NCBI GenBank assembly: GCA_964393525.1
Contig: CAYMTV010000022.1
Location: forward strand, 1-17,758
Length of the DNA: 17,758 nucleotides
Source of the DNA: CAYMTV01 sp964393525
GTDB lineage: Bacteria; Patescibacteriota; Microgenomatia; Daviesbacterales; UBA10151
Direction of reading: 5' to 3'
In this document: positions 1 through 5,152 of the stretch, in pieces
Layout: every line of letters begins with the position of its first letter
Position numbering within the stretch: position 1 is the first letter of the stretch
The notes under the pieces: model-generated
The model's database searches: none
What the model was told of the DNA's origin: nothing
Seen by the model: the letters and a program-made list of their open reading frames with translations, nothing else
Program-made: the position numbers and the translations under genes

Positions 1-587
1 AGCTCTGTTAATATAGTGCTTGAATTTGCTCCAAAGATTCCAGCTAACCATTTAATTGCACTTAGGCGATCTTTAAGCTTTTCATAGTTGGCTGTGTCGT
101 CACCTTCATTTCTAGTCGCATACAATGATTGAGCGACAAATCTCTTTACTCCCTCCTTAGCTTCACGACTTGTTAGAAATGTGGTATATAATCTTTCTGC
201 GTCTTCAATTTGGAAATTAGCAGCATTATAAATACCAAAAAATTTATAAAAATTAGTCCATTCTTTACCTTCTGGATCACTTTCGAAGAAGTTCTTTTTA
301 GCATCAAAAGCTTGTTTCATCTCAGTCACCCATCTATTTTTCTGAGCAGCAAAATTACCTCCTTCTTTACCCCGCCAGTATTCTGTCCTTTCGTTTAAAG
401 AATAGTTTTGGAAAAGTGTGTAGTCTCGATCATTAAAGTTACCTAACATTCCCTGGGTAATTTCTGGAATATCTGTTTTGCGGCGGTCAAATTCTTGAAG
501 TAATAAACGACCCTGGAGGACTATATTTCTACCTCCCCACATAGGGGGTCTTTCCATTCTAACTCTAGCTCCGGTTTCAACAGTCAT
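1..587 (-). CDS. Hypothetical protein, 3' part outside the window
   Basis: An open frame of 195 codons without a stop runs from ATG at 587-585 to the left edge, so the C-terminus is missing. The protein begins MTVETGARVRMERPPMWGG and is soluble and mixed-charge, rich in Asn, Phe and Tyr. It has no signal peptide, membrane segment or motif I recognise. Its tone (FNDRDYTLFQNYSLNERTEY, then WTNFYKFFGIYNAANFQ) suggests a helical protein, but I cannot assign a family. There is no Shine-Dalgarno sequence. An extended -10 box (TGCTAAAAT) ends 10 nt before the ATG, so the mRNA probably has almost no leader. The long uninterrupted frame and the well-placed promoter make it a real gene. Its function is unknown. 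Confidence 0.72.
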   Translation of the reverse strand, partial: MTVETGARVRMERPPMWGGRNIVLQGRLLLQEFDRRKTDIPEITQGMLGNFNDRDYTLFQNYSLNERTEYWRGKEGGNFAAQKNRWVTEMKQAFDAKKNFFESDPEGKEWTNFYKFFGIYNAANFQIEDAERLYTTFLTSREAKEGVKRFVAQSLYATRNEGDDTANYEKLKDRLSAIKWLAGIFGANSSTILTE

Positions 588-597
588 ATATAGGCTT

Positions 598-606
598 ATT
601 TTAGCA
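598..606 (-). promoter_or_regulatory. Extended -10 promoter box for the leftmost gene
   Basis: On the minus strand the sequence reads TGCTAAAAT, an extended -10 (TGn plus a 5/6 match to TATAAT). It lies 10 nt before the ATG at 587. No good -35 hexamer is seen. Confidence 0.45.
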
Positions 607-730
607 TAAATATAGGTTTTAATCTTTAATCTAGCTTTTTCTTGCATTTGTGAGTTACAATTAACAATAAGTTGGAATAGAGAAAAGTCTCATCCAGCTT
701 TTTTTAAAGGCGAAGTACCGGGGACTAGTT

Positions 731-760
731 TCGTCCAGAGGACGATCAGCCTTTGGCTGA
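731..760. repeat. Two back-to-back perfect hairpins (REP-like)
   Basis: TCGTCC-AGA-GGACGA (731-745) is followed without a gap by TCAGCC-TTT-GGCTGA (746-760). Both are perfect 6-bp stems with 3-nt loops. The pair ends 20 nt before the GIY-YIG start codon. No T-run follows, so this is not a typical terminator. Twin palindromes resemble bacterial REP/BIME elements. Apart from this pair and the promoter at 598-606, I see nothing supportable between 588 and 780. Confidence 0.6.
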
Positions 761-780
761 CATCGGCAGAACAGGTAAAA

Positions 781-1035
781 ATGTATTTTGTGTATCTTTT
801 AAGAAGTGAGTTTAACAATAAGTCGTATGTTGGGTTTACATCTATTGATGTGAATAAAAGATTGGAGCAACACAATATTGGCTCTAACAATTGGACTAAA
901 AGTAATGGTCCCTTTAAATTGCTTTATTATGAATCTTATGTATGCAAACAAGACGCACAATTAAGGGAAAAATTTTTAAAATCTGGTGTCGGAAAAAAAT
1001 TGAAAGCTTTAGTATTAAAAAATTACGGGGTGTAG
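781..1035 (+). CDS. Small GIY-YIG family nuclease
   Basis: An 84-aa single-domain GIY-YIG endonuclease. The two-strand motif reads FVYLLRS then SYVG (residues 3-9 and 15-18). It is followed by the Arg/His helix RLEQHN (R27, H31) and a C-terminal catalytic-type Glu in LREKFLKSG (E63). The length suits the UPF0213/YhbQ-like stand-alone class, which is known for GIY-YIG folds; cellular roles of such proteins are poorly defined. A weak AGG lies 5 nt before the ATG. The final residues (YGV and the TAG stop) are encoded by the 5' end of tRNA-Pro, a 10-nt overlap on the same strand. Twin hairpins lie immediately upstream and a palindromic repeat 150 bp downstream. The family call is firm; substrate and role are unknown. 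Confidence 0.88.
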   Translation: MYFVYLLRSEFNNKSYVGFTSIDVNKRLEQHNIGSNNWTKSNGPFKLLYYESYVCKQDAQLREKFLKSGVGKKLKALVLKNYGV

Positions 1036-1097
1036 TTCATCGGTAGAACGCTCGCTTTGGGAGCGAGAAGTAGGAGGTTCAATTCCTCTCACCCCGA
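1026..1097 (+). tRNA. tRNA-Pro (anticodon UGG)
   Basis: The full cloverleaf can be drawn: acceptor CGGGGTG/CACCCCG, D stem GTTC/GAAC, anticodon stem CTCGC/GCGAG with loop TTTGGGA (TGG at 1058-1060), variable AAGTA, and T stem GGAGG/CCTCT with loop TTCAATT. The discriminator is A at 1097. CCA is not encoded (CAA follows), so a CCA-adding enzyme is needed. C at position 1 is typical of tRNA-Pro. The gene starts inside the end of the GIY-YIG gene, so the two are probably cotranscribed. A collapsed copy of its ends lies at 1218-1244. Confidence 0.95.
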
Positions 1098-1098
1098 C

Positions 1099-1139
1099 AA
1101 ACTTAAGGTTCTGATATTTTATATCAGGTTCTTAAGTTT
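1099..1139 (+). terminator. Symmetric two-tier hairpin after tRNA-Pro
   Basis: The arms are AAACTTAAG (1099-1107) and CTTAAGTTT (1131-1139). GTT bulges face each other, the inner stem is CTGATAT/ATATCAG and the loop is TTT. The structure starts 2 nt after the tRNA. It ends in TTTATA rather than a long T-run, so it may be an imperfect intrinsic terminator or a 3' trailer structure for tRNA processing. Confidence 0.5.
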
Positions 1140-1185
1140 ATAGTGGGTGGTATGGGAATTTAATCAGATCTTTGATCTAGTTCAG

Positions 1186-1219
1186 CCCTGAGTGAGGAAC
1201 GAAGTGACGAGTCGAAGGG
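1186..1219. repeat. Palindromic repeat unit, CTGAG...TCGAAG family
   Basis: The unit starts CCCTGAGTGAGG and ends AGTCGAAGGGG. Its CTGAG and TCGAAG ends match the unit at 16302-16317 and, in inverted orientation, the one at 16614-16639. The outermost CCCT/AGGG can pair. It is non-coding and lies between tRNA-Pro and its collapsed copy. Confidence 0.55.
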
Positions 1220-1244
1220 GGTGTGTTTTCCTCTCACCCCGACA
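1218..1244 (+). pseudogene. Collapsed tRNA-Pro remnant
   Basis: A 17-bp exact copy of the tRNA-Pro 3' region (1083-1099) recurs at 1228-1244. It is preceded by GGGGTGTGTT, which matches the tRNA 5' end GGGGTGTAGTT with one base missing. The result is an acceptor-stem hairpin (GGGGTG/CACCCC) with D, anticodon and most of the T arm lost. It has the same orientation as the intact tRNA, 145 bp downstream. Confidence 0.6.
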
Positions 1245-1265
1245 CGATTCAGATTAGGAGATATT

Positions 1266-1829
1266 ATGGCTAAGCTGGAATTAAAAAAATTACATAAGAT
1301 AACTTATGCCGCTGTAGCCAAAAAAAGCGGAGTGGTTTTAAATGGCAAAAACCGCATCAACAGCTTAGCTAAGCTCTCCTACCGGGCTACTCAGTGGGTT
1401 GGTACTCCTCAATCTATAATTATCCACACCTTTTTGTTTATAGCAATTTTTCTTTTAAATATTGTTGGCATAGCAATTGATACCATTATGCTAATACTCA
1501 CAACAGCTGTTTCCCTTGAGGCAATCTACCTGGCCTTATTTATTCAGATGACTGTTAATAGAAATACCCAAAGCCTTGAAGATTTTGGGGAGGATATTGA
1601 AGATATTCAGGAAGATGTTAAGGAGCTGGGAGAAGACGTTGATGATCTTTCCGAAGATATTGAGGATATTCAAGAAGAAGACAAAAAAGAAGAAGAGGAA
1701 GAGAAAAAAACCAAAGCCAGCTTGCAAAGCATCGAAGAGGATTTGGACAGATTACTGGCGGATATTTCTCATTTAAAGAAAAATATTCAAAATAGCAGCG
1801 CAACTACCAAAAAATATTTAAATGGATAA
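1266..1829 (+). CDS. Two-helix membrane protein with acidic coiled-coil tail (DUF1003 / low-affinity iron permease-like)
   Basis: 187 aa. I chose ATG 1266 over the GTG at 1221 because TAGGAG lies 5 nt before it and the extra 15 codons would come from the tRNA-Pro remnant. Residues 1-45 are basic. Two hydrophobic helices follow (about 50-66 and 71-95), then VNRNTQSLEDFGEDIEDI. The segment from WVGTPQS through the Arg/Asn-rich end of helix 2 resembles DUF1003 and the low-affinity Fe/Cu permease family. This is a resemblance by eye, not a firm assignment. Residues 105-175 are extremely acidic, with repeated EDIEDIQED-type units and an EEEEEKK stretch, predicted to form a cytoplasmic coiled coil. 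The gene ends 20 nt before the HIT gene, on the same strand. Confidence 0.75.
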   Translation: MAKLELKKLHKITYAAVAKKSGVVLNGKNRINSLAKLSYRATQWVGTPQSIIIHTFLFIAIFLLNIVGIAIDTIMLILTTAVSLEAIYLALFIQMTVNRNTQSLEDFGEDIEDIQEDVKELGEDVDDLSEDIEDIQEEDKKEEEEEKKTKASLQSIEEDLDRLLADISHLKKNIQNSSATTKKYLNG

Positions 1830-1849
1830 TTTTTTGGACATTTTTGACC

Positions 1850-2251
1850 ATGGCCAACTGCATTTTTTGTAAGATTATAAATAACGAAATCCCTTCTTTT
1901 AAAGTTGCTGAGGATGGGCAGTTTCTAGCATTCCTTTCGATTGCTCCGATCAATCCCGGCCATACACTGGTCATTCCTAAGAAGCACTCAGAATATATTT
2001 TTGAGACAGAGGATGAAATTTTAAGTAAAATTTTAATTTTTAGTAAACCAATTGCCAAGAAATTAGAAAAAGCCATCAAGCCTAAAACCGGAAAGATTGG
2101 GATTATGGTTGCAGGACTTGAAGTCCCCCATACACATATTCACTTAATACCAATGGATCAGGAAGATGATTTAACTTTTCAGAAGGCTAAACAGGTTTCA
2201 ATGGAAGAGTTAAAAAGAGTCTACAATCTTTTGCATGATTTGCCTAACTGA
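1850..2251 (+). CDS. HIT family (histidine triad) nucleotide-binding hydrolase
   Basis: 133 aa, cytoplasmic. The catalytic histidine triad reads HTHIHLIP (H94, H96, H98). The N-terminal MANCIFCKIINNEIPS, with its CxxC pair, and the NPGHTLVIPKKH segment are classic for HIT/HINT proteins. Members hydrolyse AMP-linked substrates such as nucleoside phosphoramidates or dinucleoside polyphosphates; the exact substrate cannot be read here. ATG 1850 is preferred over the TTG two codons upstream because family members begin right before the CxxC. There is no Shine-Dalgarno sequence; a GATAAT at 1825-1830, over the stop of the previous gene, could act as a -10. The 3' end overlaps the convergent hypothetical gene by 8 bp. 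Confidence 0.93.
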   Translation: MANCIFCKIINNEIPSFKVAEDGQFLAFLSIAPINPGHTLVIPKKHSEYIFETEDEILSKILIFSKPIAKKLEKAIKPKTGKIGIMVAGLEVPHTHIHLIPMDQEDDLTFQKAKQVSMEELKRVYNLLHDLPN

Positions 2252-2603
2252 AAGTTATATCTTCAAGATGGTGATTTGAAATACTTCTTCCTAAATCCGT
2301 TCTTCTTGAGTTTAACCAATTGATATATTGAGACATTCTCCATCTCCTTGCCGATCTTCTAGCCTTAATGATCTTTTCCATTATTATTGGGTCATGGTAA
2401 GTTTCTAAAGAGCGCTCTCCGTACTTTTCTACATAAATTAACCATCTATCCCATTCAAAATTAGTTGCCCTAGCAACTGCGCATTTTTCTATTTGCTTCA
2501 ACTCGCTTCCAAAAACTCCTTTTAGTTTTCTTATCTGTTTTTTTGGTAGCTTTCTTTCAGTAGTTGACAGCTCAGGTGGAATTCTTAATTTATACTCAGT
2601 CAT
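2244..2603 (-). CDS. Hypothetical basic protein, 119 aa
   Basis: Starts MTEYKLRIPPELSTTERK. It is rich in Arg/Lys (LPKKQIRKLKG, KIIKARRSARRWRMSQY) and in Trp/Tyr, with no signal peptide or membrane helix. The start is supported by AGGA on the minus strand, 5 nt before the ATG. The composition suggests a nucleic-acid-binding or nuclease-like small protein, but no family motif is recognised. It converges on the HIT gene with an 8-bp overlap of the 3' ends. It is treated as real because of the ribosome-binding site and because no other gene covers the interval. Confidence 0.65.
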   Translation of the reverse strand: MTEYKLRIPPELSTTERKLPKKQIRKLKGVFGSELKQIEKCAVARATNFEWDRWLIYVEKYGERSLETYHDPIIMEKIIKARRSARRWRMSQYINWLNSRRTDLGRSISNHHLEDITFS

Positions 2604-2714
2604 AAATATCCTGTAATCTTATTAGAGACTATAGGTTCATAATGTTAATCTAACTTACGCCTTTTATCAATATGGACTTGTATTTAGGCGGCTTTTTTGA
2701 CAATATTGTTTTGC

Positions 2715-4025
2715 ATGAATGGTAAAACGGTAGCTGTAATAGATGCAGGGGGAAGGTGTGCTGCACTAGTAGATAAATATGCTCAAAGCCCCCATGTTTC
2801 CAAAATCTTAGCAATCCCTGGAAATGATCTAGTAGGAATCAATACCCAAAAACCTGTTCAAATTTATACACACTTAAAAACTACTTCAGTCTCGGAAATT
2901 ATCCAAATTTGTAGAAAGGAAAAGGTAGATTTGGTGGATGTTAATCAGGATAATGCAGTTGCTGCAGGATTGGTAGATGAACTGGAAAAAAATCGAATTA
3001 AAGCTATTGGACCGAGCAAGCTCGCCGGACAGATCGAGTGGGATAAAGCCTGGGCCAGAGATCTTATGAAAAAATATACTATACCCTCCCCTGAATTTAT
3101 AATTTGCAACTCAGAACTTGAAGGTACTGCTTTCATCAATTCTAAACCCGACCAGCCTTGGGTAATTAAGGCCTCAGGATTGGCAGAGGGGAAGGGTGTA
3201 ATTGTTGCAGACAGTAGTGAGGAGGCTTTAAAGGCAATTTTGGAAATGAAAAAGTTTAATGAAGCCGGAAAAACCTACTTAATTGAACAATTTTTAAGGG
3301 GTGAGGAGTTTTCCACCTTTGCTATAGCTGATGGAGTTAAATTTAAGGTTATAGCCAGTGCCCAGGACCATAAAAGAGTTTTTGATGGGGATGAAGGACC
3401 AAATACCGGAGGAATGGGTTGCAGCACTCCCCCTTTGGTTTTAACAGAGGACTTAAAAAGACAAACACTTGAGATAATTTCTAAAGCAGTCACTGCATTA
3501 AAAAAAGAAAGTAGACCTTATAAAGGAATTTTATATTTAGGTGGGATTGTGGTGGATGAAAAAGTTTTTGTAATTGAGTTCAACTCAAGATGGGGAGATC
3601 CGGAAGTACAATGCGTCCTGCCTGGGTTTAAAACTGATTTATTTGAGCTTAATATGAAAGCTTATGAGGGAAGAATTGAGGATATTGAGGTAGAGATGGA
3701 TGACAAAGCCAGGGTTGTCGTGGCTGGAGCCTCTAAAGGGTATCCTGGAGATTACTCTCAAGTTAAAGGAAAGCAGATTTATGGAATAGAAGATGTCTTA
3801 AAACTTCCTGGAATCAAATTTTATAGCGCGGGAATCAAAAGAGTCGAAGGGAAGTACACTGCTTCCGGCGGTAGACTCTTTTATATAGCTGGGCAAGGAA
3901 AAGATGTAATAGAAGCTAGAAAAAATGCTTATGAAGCTATTAAATTAATATCTGTTGAAGGAGATAATTTACATTACAGAACTGATATTGGGTATAGAGA
4001 TGTGGAAAGATTAAAGAGCGGGTGA
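2715..4025 (+). CDS. purD: Phosphoribosylamine-glycine ligase (GARS)-like ATP-grasp enzyme
   Basis: 436 aa from ATG 2715. The PurD reaction joins phosphoribosylamine and glycine using ATP, the second step of purine synthesis. The ATP-grasp core is well kept: WVIKASGLAEGKGV (149-162), LIEQFLRGEEFSTFAIADG (189-207), AQDHKRVFDGDEGPNTGGMG (216-235) and IEFNSRWGDPEVQ (287-299). The C-terminal domain ends in HYRTDIGYR, as in PurD. The N-terminal domain is unusual: the family GGREH motif reads GGRCA (12-16), and the usual GPExPL is replaced by VNQDNAV (76-82). Substrate specificity is therefore less certain than the fold. No other pur gene is nearby. There is no Shine-Dalgarno sequence; AATATT lies 7 nt before the ATG. 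The last codons and TGA stop lie in a tRNA-Gly-derived repeat (4011-4031). Confidence 0.82.
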   Translation: MNGKTVAVIDAGGRCAALVDKYAQSPHVSKILAIPGNDLVGINTQKPVQIYTHLKTTSVSEIIQICRKEKVDLVDVNQDNAVAAGLVDELEKNRIKAIGPSKLAGQIEWDKAWARDLMKKYTIPSPEFIICNSELEGTAFINSKPDQPWVIKASGLAEGKGVIVADSSEEALKAILEMKKFNEAGKTYLIEQFLRGEEFSTFAIADGVKFKVIASAQDHKRVFDGDEGPNTGGMGCSTPPLVLTEDLKRQTLEIISKAVTALKKESRPYKGILYLGGIVVDEKVFVIEFNSRWGDPEVQCVLPGFKTDLFELNMKAYEGRIEDIEVEMDDKARVVVAGASKGYPGDYSQVKGKQIYGIEDVLKLPGIKFYSAGIKRVEGKYTASGGRLFYIAGQGKDVIEARKNAYEAIKLISVEGDNLHYRTDIGYRDVERLKSG

Positions 4026-4045
4026 CGGGACAATACACCCCCCGC
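4017..4045 (-). pseudogene. Collapsed tRNA-Gly remnant at the purD stop
   Basis: A 21-bp segment (4011-4031) exactly repeats 4200-4220, which covers the last bases of tRNA-Gly and its 3' flank. Next to it, TACACCCCCCGC (4034-4045) matches the tRNA 5' end (TACACCCGC on this strand) with extra Cs. Together they form a shrunken copy with acceptor-stem ends but no D, anticodon or complete T arm. It is 189 bp downstream of the intact tRNA and in the same orientation. Confidence 0.6.
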
Positions 4046-4055
4046 CTATGGCGGG
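4041..4055. repeat. GC-rich perfect hairpin CCCGCC-TAT-GGCGGG
   Basis: A 6-bp perfect stem with a 3-nt loop, directly after the tRNA-Gly remnant. It has the same architecture as the hairpins at 731-760. It could help terminate purD transcription, but no T-run follows. Confidence 0.5.
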
Positions 4056-4166
4056 CCGAACCTGCTTTCTCAGAACAATCATTAATTTGGATGTATCACT
4101 TTGGGTGGAGAAAAACTAGATTATAGAGGGCAAATCGCAGGTTTTCGCTCGTACACACTGCCTTTT

Positions 4167-4201
4167 AAACAAAAACCCACAATGAAGGTGGGATTTTGTT
4201 T
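4167..4201 (-). terminator. Rho-independent terminator for tRNA-Gly (possibly bidirectional)
   Basis: On the minus strand CCCAC-CTTCATT-GTGGG is followed by TTTTTGTTT, 5 nt after the tRNA. The A/T flanks extend the pairing to 14 positions with a single A-A mismatch. Read on the plus strand it ends in ATTTTGTTT, so it may also stop purD transcripts. Between purD and this hairpin I see only distant inverted arms AACCTGC (4059-4065) and GCAGGTT (4137-4143). Confidence 0.75.
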
Positions 4202-4205
4202 AAAG

Positions 4206-4277
4206 AGCGGGTGACGGGACTCGAACCCGTGACGTTCACTTTGGAAAAGTGACATTCTACCACTGAATTACACCCGC
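4206..4277 (-). tRNA. tRNA-Gly (anticodon UCC)
   Basis: Read on the minus strand: acceptor GCGGGTG/CACCCGC, D stem ATTC/GAAT, anticodon stem TCACT/AGTGA with loop TTTCCAA (anticodon TCC), variable ACGTC, and T stem ACGGG/CCCGT with loop TTCGAGT. The discriminator is T and CCA is not encoded. Partial copies of its 3' and 5' ends flank it at 4017-4045 and 4296-4336, so this locus seems to have held repeated tRNA-Gly sequences that decayed. Confidence 0.95.
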
Positions 4278-4295
4278 TAATTTATACATGCAGAA

Positions 4296-4336
4296 ATAAT
4301 TCAGTGGCGCTATTGTTCACACTGAATTACACCCGC
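4296..4336. pseudogene. Broken tRNA-Gly 5'-half copies in inverted arrangement
   Basis: A 17-bp exact copy of the tRNA-Gly 5' end (4261-4277) lies at 4320-4336. It is preceded by GTTCAC, which in the intact gene sits on the far side of the anticodon arm, so that arm appears deleted. At 4296-4306 the D-arm sequence recurs on the opposite strand (TAATTCAGTGG). The two pieces form a 9-bp inverted repeat (AATTCAGTG/CACTGAATT). Confidence 0.6.
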
Positions 4337-4396
4337 AAGTTACTATATTTTACCAGATAAACTTTAAATTTCTAGTAAAAGATCCTTATCCTATAG

Positions 4397-4425
4397 TTGA
4401 TATTTAGATTTGCTTTTGCTATTAT
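4397..4425 (+). promoter_or_regulatory. Strong sigma70-type promoter, TTGATA-N17-TATTAT
   Basis: TTGATA (4397-4402) is 5/6 to consensus, the spacer is 17 nt, and TATTAT (4420-4425) is 5/6 with an extended TGC just before it. An ATG follows 8 nt later. This is the best-matched promoter in the window, yet the sequence after it encodes only a very short ORF. Confidence 0.6.
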
Positions 4426-4433
4426 TTGGACTA

Positions 4434-4526
4434 ATGAAAAGTGGCGAACTGTTAAATTATGCTGTTTATGGCTCTTTGACTAAGGAAGTTGCAGAGGTTT
4501 TACTTAATATTGAAAAGTTCCATTAA
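4434..4526 (+). CDS. Possible 30-aa leaderless peptide or 5' fragment of a decayed gene
   Basis: ATG 4434 opens a 30-codon frame (MKSGELLNYAVYGSLTKEVA, then EVLLNIEKFH) ending in TAA at 4524. It sits 8 nt after a strong promoter and has no Shine-Dalgarno sequence, matching the leaderless layout of other genes here. The peptide looks like a normal amphipathic helix sequence. No family is recognised. It could be a true small protein, a leader peptide for the hairpins that follow, or the surviving start of a broken gene. Confidence 0.35.
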   Translation: MKSGELLNYAVYGSLTKEVAEVLLNIEKFH

Positions 4527-4567
4527 AATACGGGGCATTTAATGCTTGAAAATTAAGGTATTTTCAA
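4521..4567 (+). other. Two tandem hairpins after the 30-aa ORF
   Basis: CATTAAA (4521-4527) pairs with TTTAATG (4538-4544) and overlaps the stop codon of the small ORF. TTGAAAAT (4546-4553) pairs with ATTTTCAA (4560-4567) around TAAGGT. No T-run follows either. They may be an RNA regulatory structure or simply AT-rich symmetry. Confidence 0.35.
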
Positions 4568-4582
4568 TTAGCTTCGCTATAG

Positions 4583-4723
4583 AAGTGCTCCATACGCAAA
4601 AGCCTTAATCCCGCTGCATGGTATTCGTATGATCCATATGAGCCCTTTGGCAGGCGACTTATACAGGCTTTAGAAGTTGCAGAACAATTTCGAGAAAGCT
4701 TGCTTGCATCTTTAGGTTCCTAA
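4583..4723 (+). pseudogene. Coding-like remnant without a start codon
   Basis: A 46-codon open stretch has protein-like composition (AAWYSYDPYEPFGRRLIQAL, then EVAEQFRESLLASLGS) and ends at TAA 4721. It is opened by a stop (TAG 4580-4582), and its only in-frame start is a TTG near its end. It could be the 3' end of the gene that starts at 4434, with the middle lost, but I cannot show this. Its last 12 nt overlap the convergent basic-protein gene. Confidence 0.25.
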
Positions 4724-4942
4724 ACTGTCTGTATCAATATCTGTTACATTTTCCTGAAGCTCTTCATCTTTTGATTGCTTTTTTCTTGCAGCTTGAGCTT
4801 TCCCAACATTATGCATATAGGCTGCCTGATGAGCTTTAGTCGGCTGGGACTTGGCATGTTGATGTGAACTCATTAACCGCCATTTCTTATGCGCTTCACT
4901 AATATTCTGCTTAGTTGATCTTGTTTGTTTTCTTATTGCCAC
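4712..4942 (-). CDS. Small basic hypothetical protein, 76 aa
   Basis: I chose the GTG at 4942-4940 because a near-perfect AGGAGGTG lies upstream at a normal distance; another GTG at 4951 would sit inside that ribosome-binding site. The protein is highly basic and rich in Lys, Gln, His and Ala in its first 55 residues (AIRKQTRSTKQN, KAQAARKKQ), with an acidic tail (ENVTDIDTDS). There is no membrane segment. It lies 33 nt downstream of the DUF6496-type gene on the same strand, so the two form a likely operon of small, basic, possibly nucleic-acid-associated proteins. No family is recognised. Confidence 0.6.
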   Translation of the reverse strand: MAIRKQTRSTKQNISEAHKKWRLMSSHQHAKSQPTKAHQAAYMHNVGKAQAARKKQSKDEELQENVTDIDTDSLGT

Positions 4943-4975
4943 AAATTTCACCTCCTGTAAAATGGGCTTTATGGG

Positions 4976-5152
4976 TTATCCAGGAGAAGGCACTCTTGCT
5001 CCTTTTTCTCTGGCTTCAGACAATCCAATTGCTATTGCCTGCTTTCTCCCTTTTACTGTTTTTCCGGACCTACCGGATTTAAGCTTTCCTTTTTTCATCT
5101 TATGCATAGCTTCTCCCACGCTTTTTTGGGCGCTTCTACTATATCTTGCCAT
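4976..5152 (-). CDS. DUF6496-type basic mini-protein, 58 aa
   Basis: ATG at 5152-5150 follows a G-rich stretch (GGGGGGGA) that can pair with 16S rRNA. The protein starts MARYSRSAQKSVGEAMHKMK. The centre GKLKSGRSGKTVKGRKQAIA and the end IGLSEAREKGARVPSPG match the layout I know for DUF6496 proteins: a short helix with M/H, a Gly-Ser-Lys turn, then K/RQAIAI.LSEAR..GA.VP. The family is widespread, small and basic, with no established function; roles in DNA binding or stress have only been guessed. It is the first gene of a two-gene minus-strand unit with the 76-aa basic protein. Confidence 0.72.
   Translation of the reverse strand: MARYSRSAQKSVGEAMHKMKKGKLKSGRSGKTVKGRKQAIAIGLSEAREKGARVPSPG

Noticed and set aside
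690..890. A 66-codon minus-strand ORF over the twin hairpins and GIY-YIG start
   Set aside because: It is antisense to a well-supported gene and runs through palindromic non-coding sequence.
1221..1265. GTG 1221 as the start of the membrane protein gene
   Set aside because: These 15 codons lie over the tRNA-Pro remnant, while ATG 1266 has a good Shine-Dalgarno sequence.
2697..2714. TTG 2697 as the start of purD
   Set aside because: ATG 2715 directly precedes the conserved first strand (KTVAVIDAGG), and the extra six codons (with a Cys and hydrophobics) do not fit the family's N-terminus. The TTGACA there looks like a -35 but has no matching -10 at a useful position.
4011..4220. Direct repeats at tRNA-Gly as attL/attR of an integrated island
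   Set aside because: The repeats are only 189 bp apart with no integrase or any gene between them, so a classical tRNA-integrated island is not present. The duplication itself is reported as a finding.
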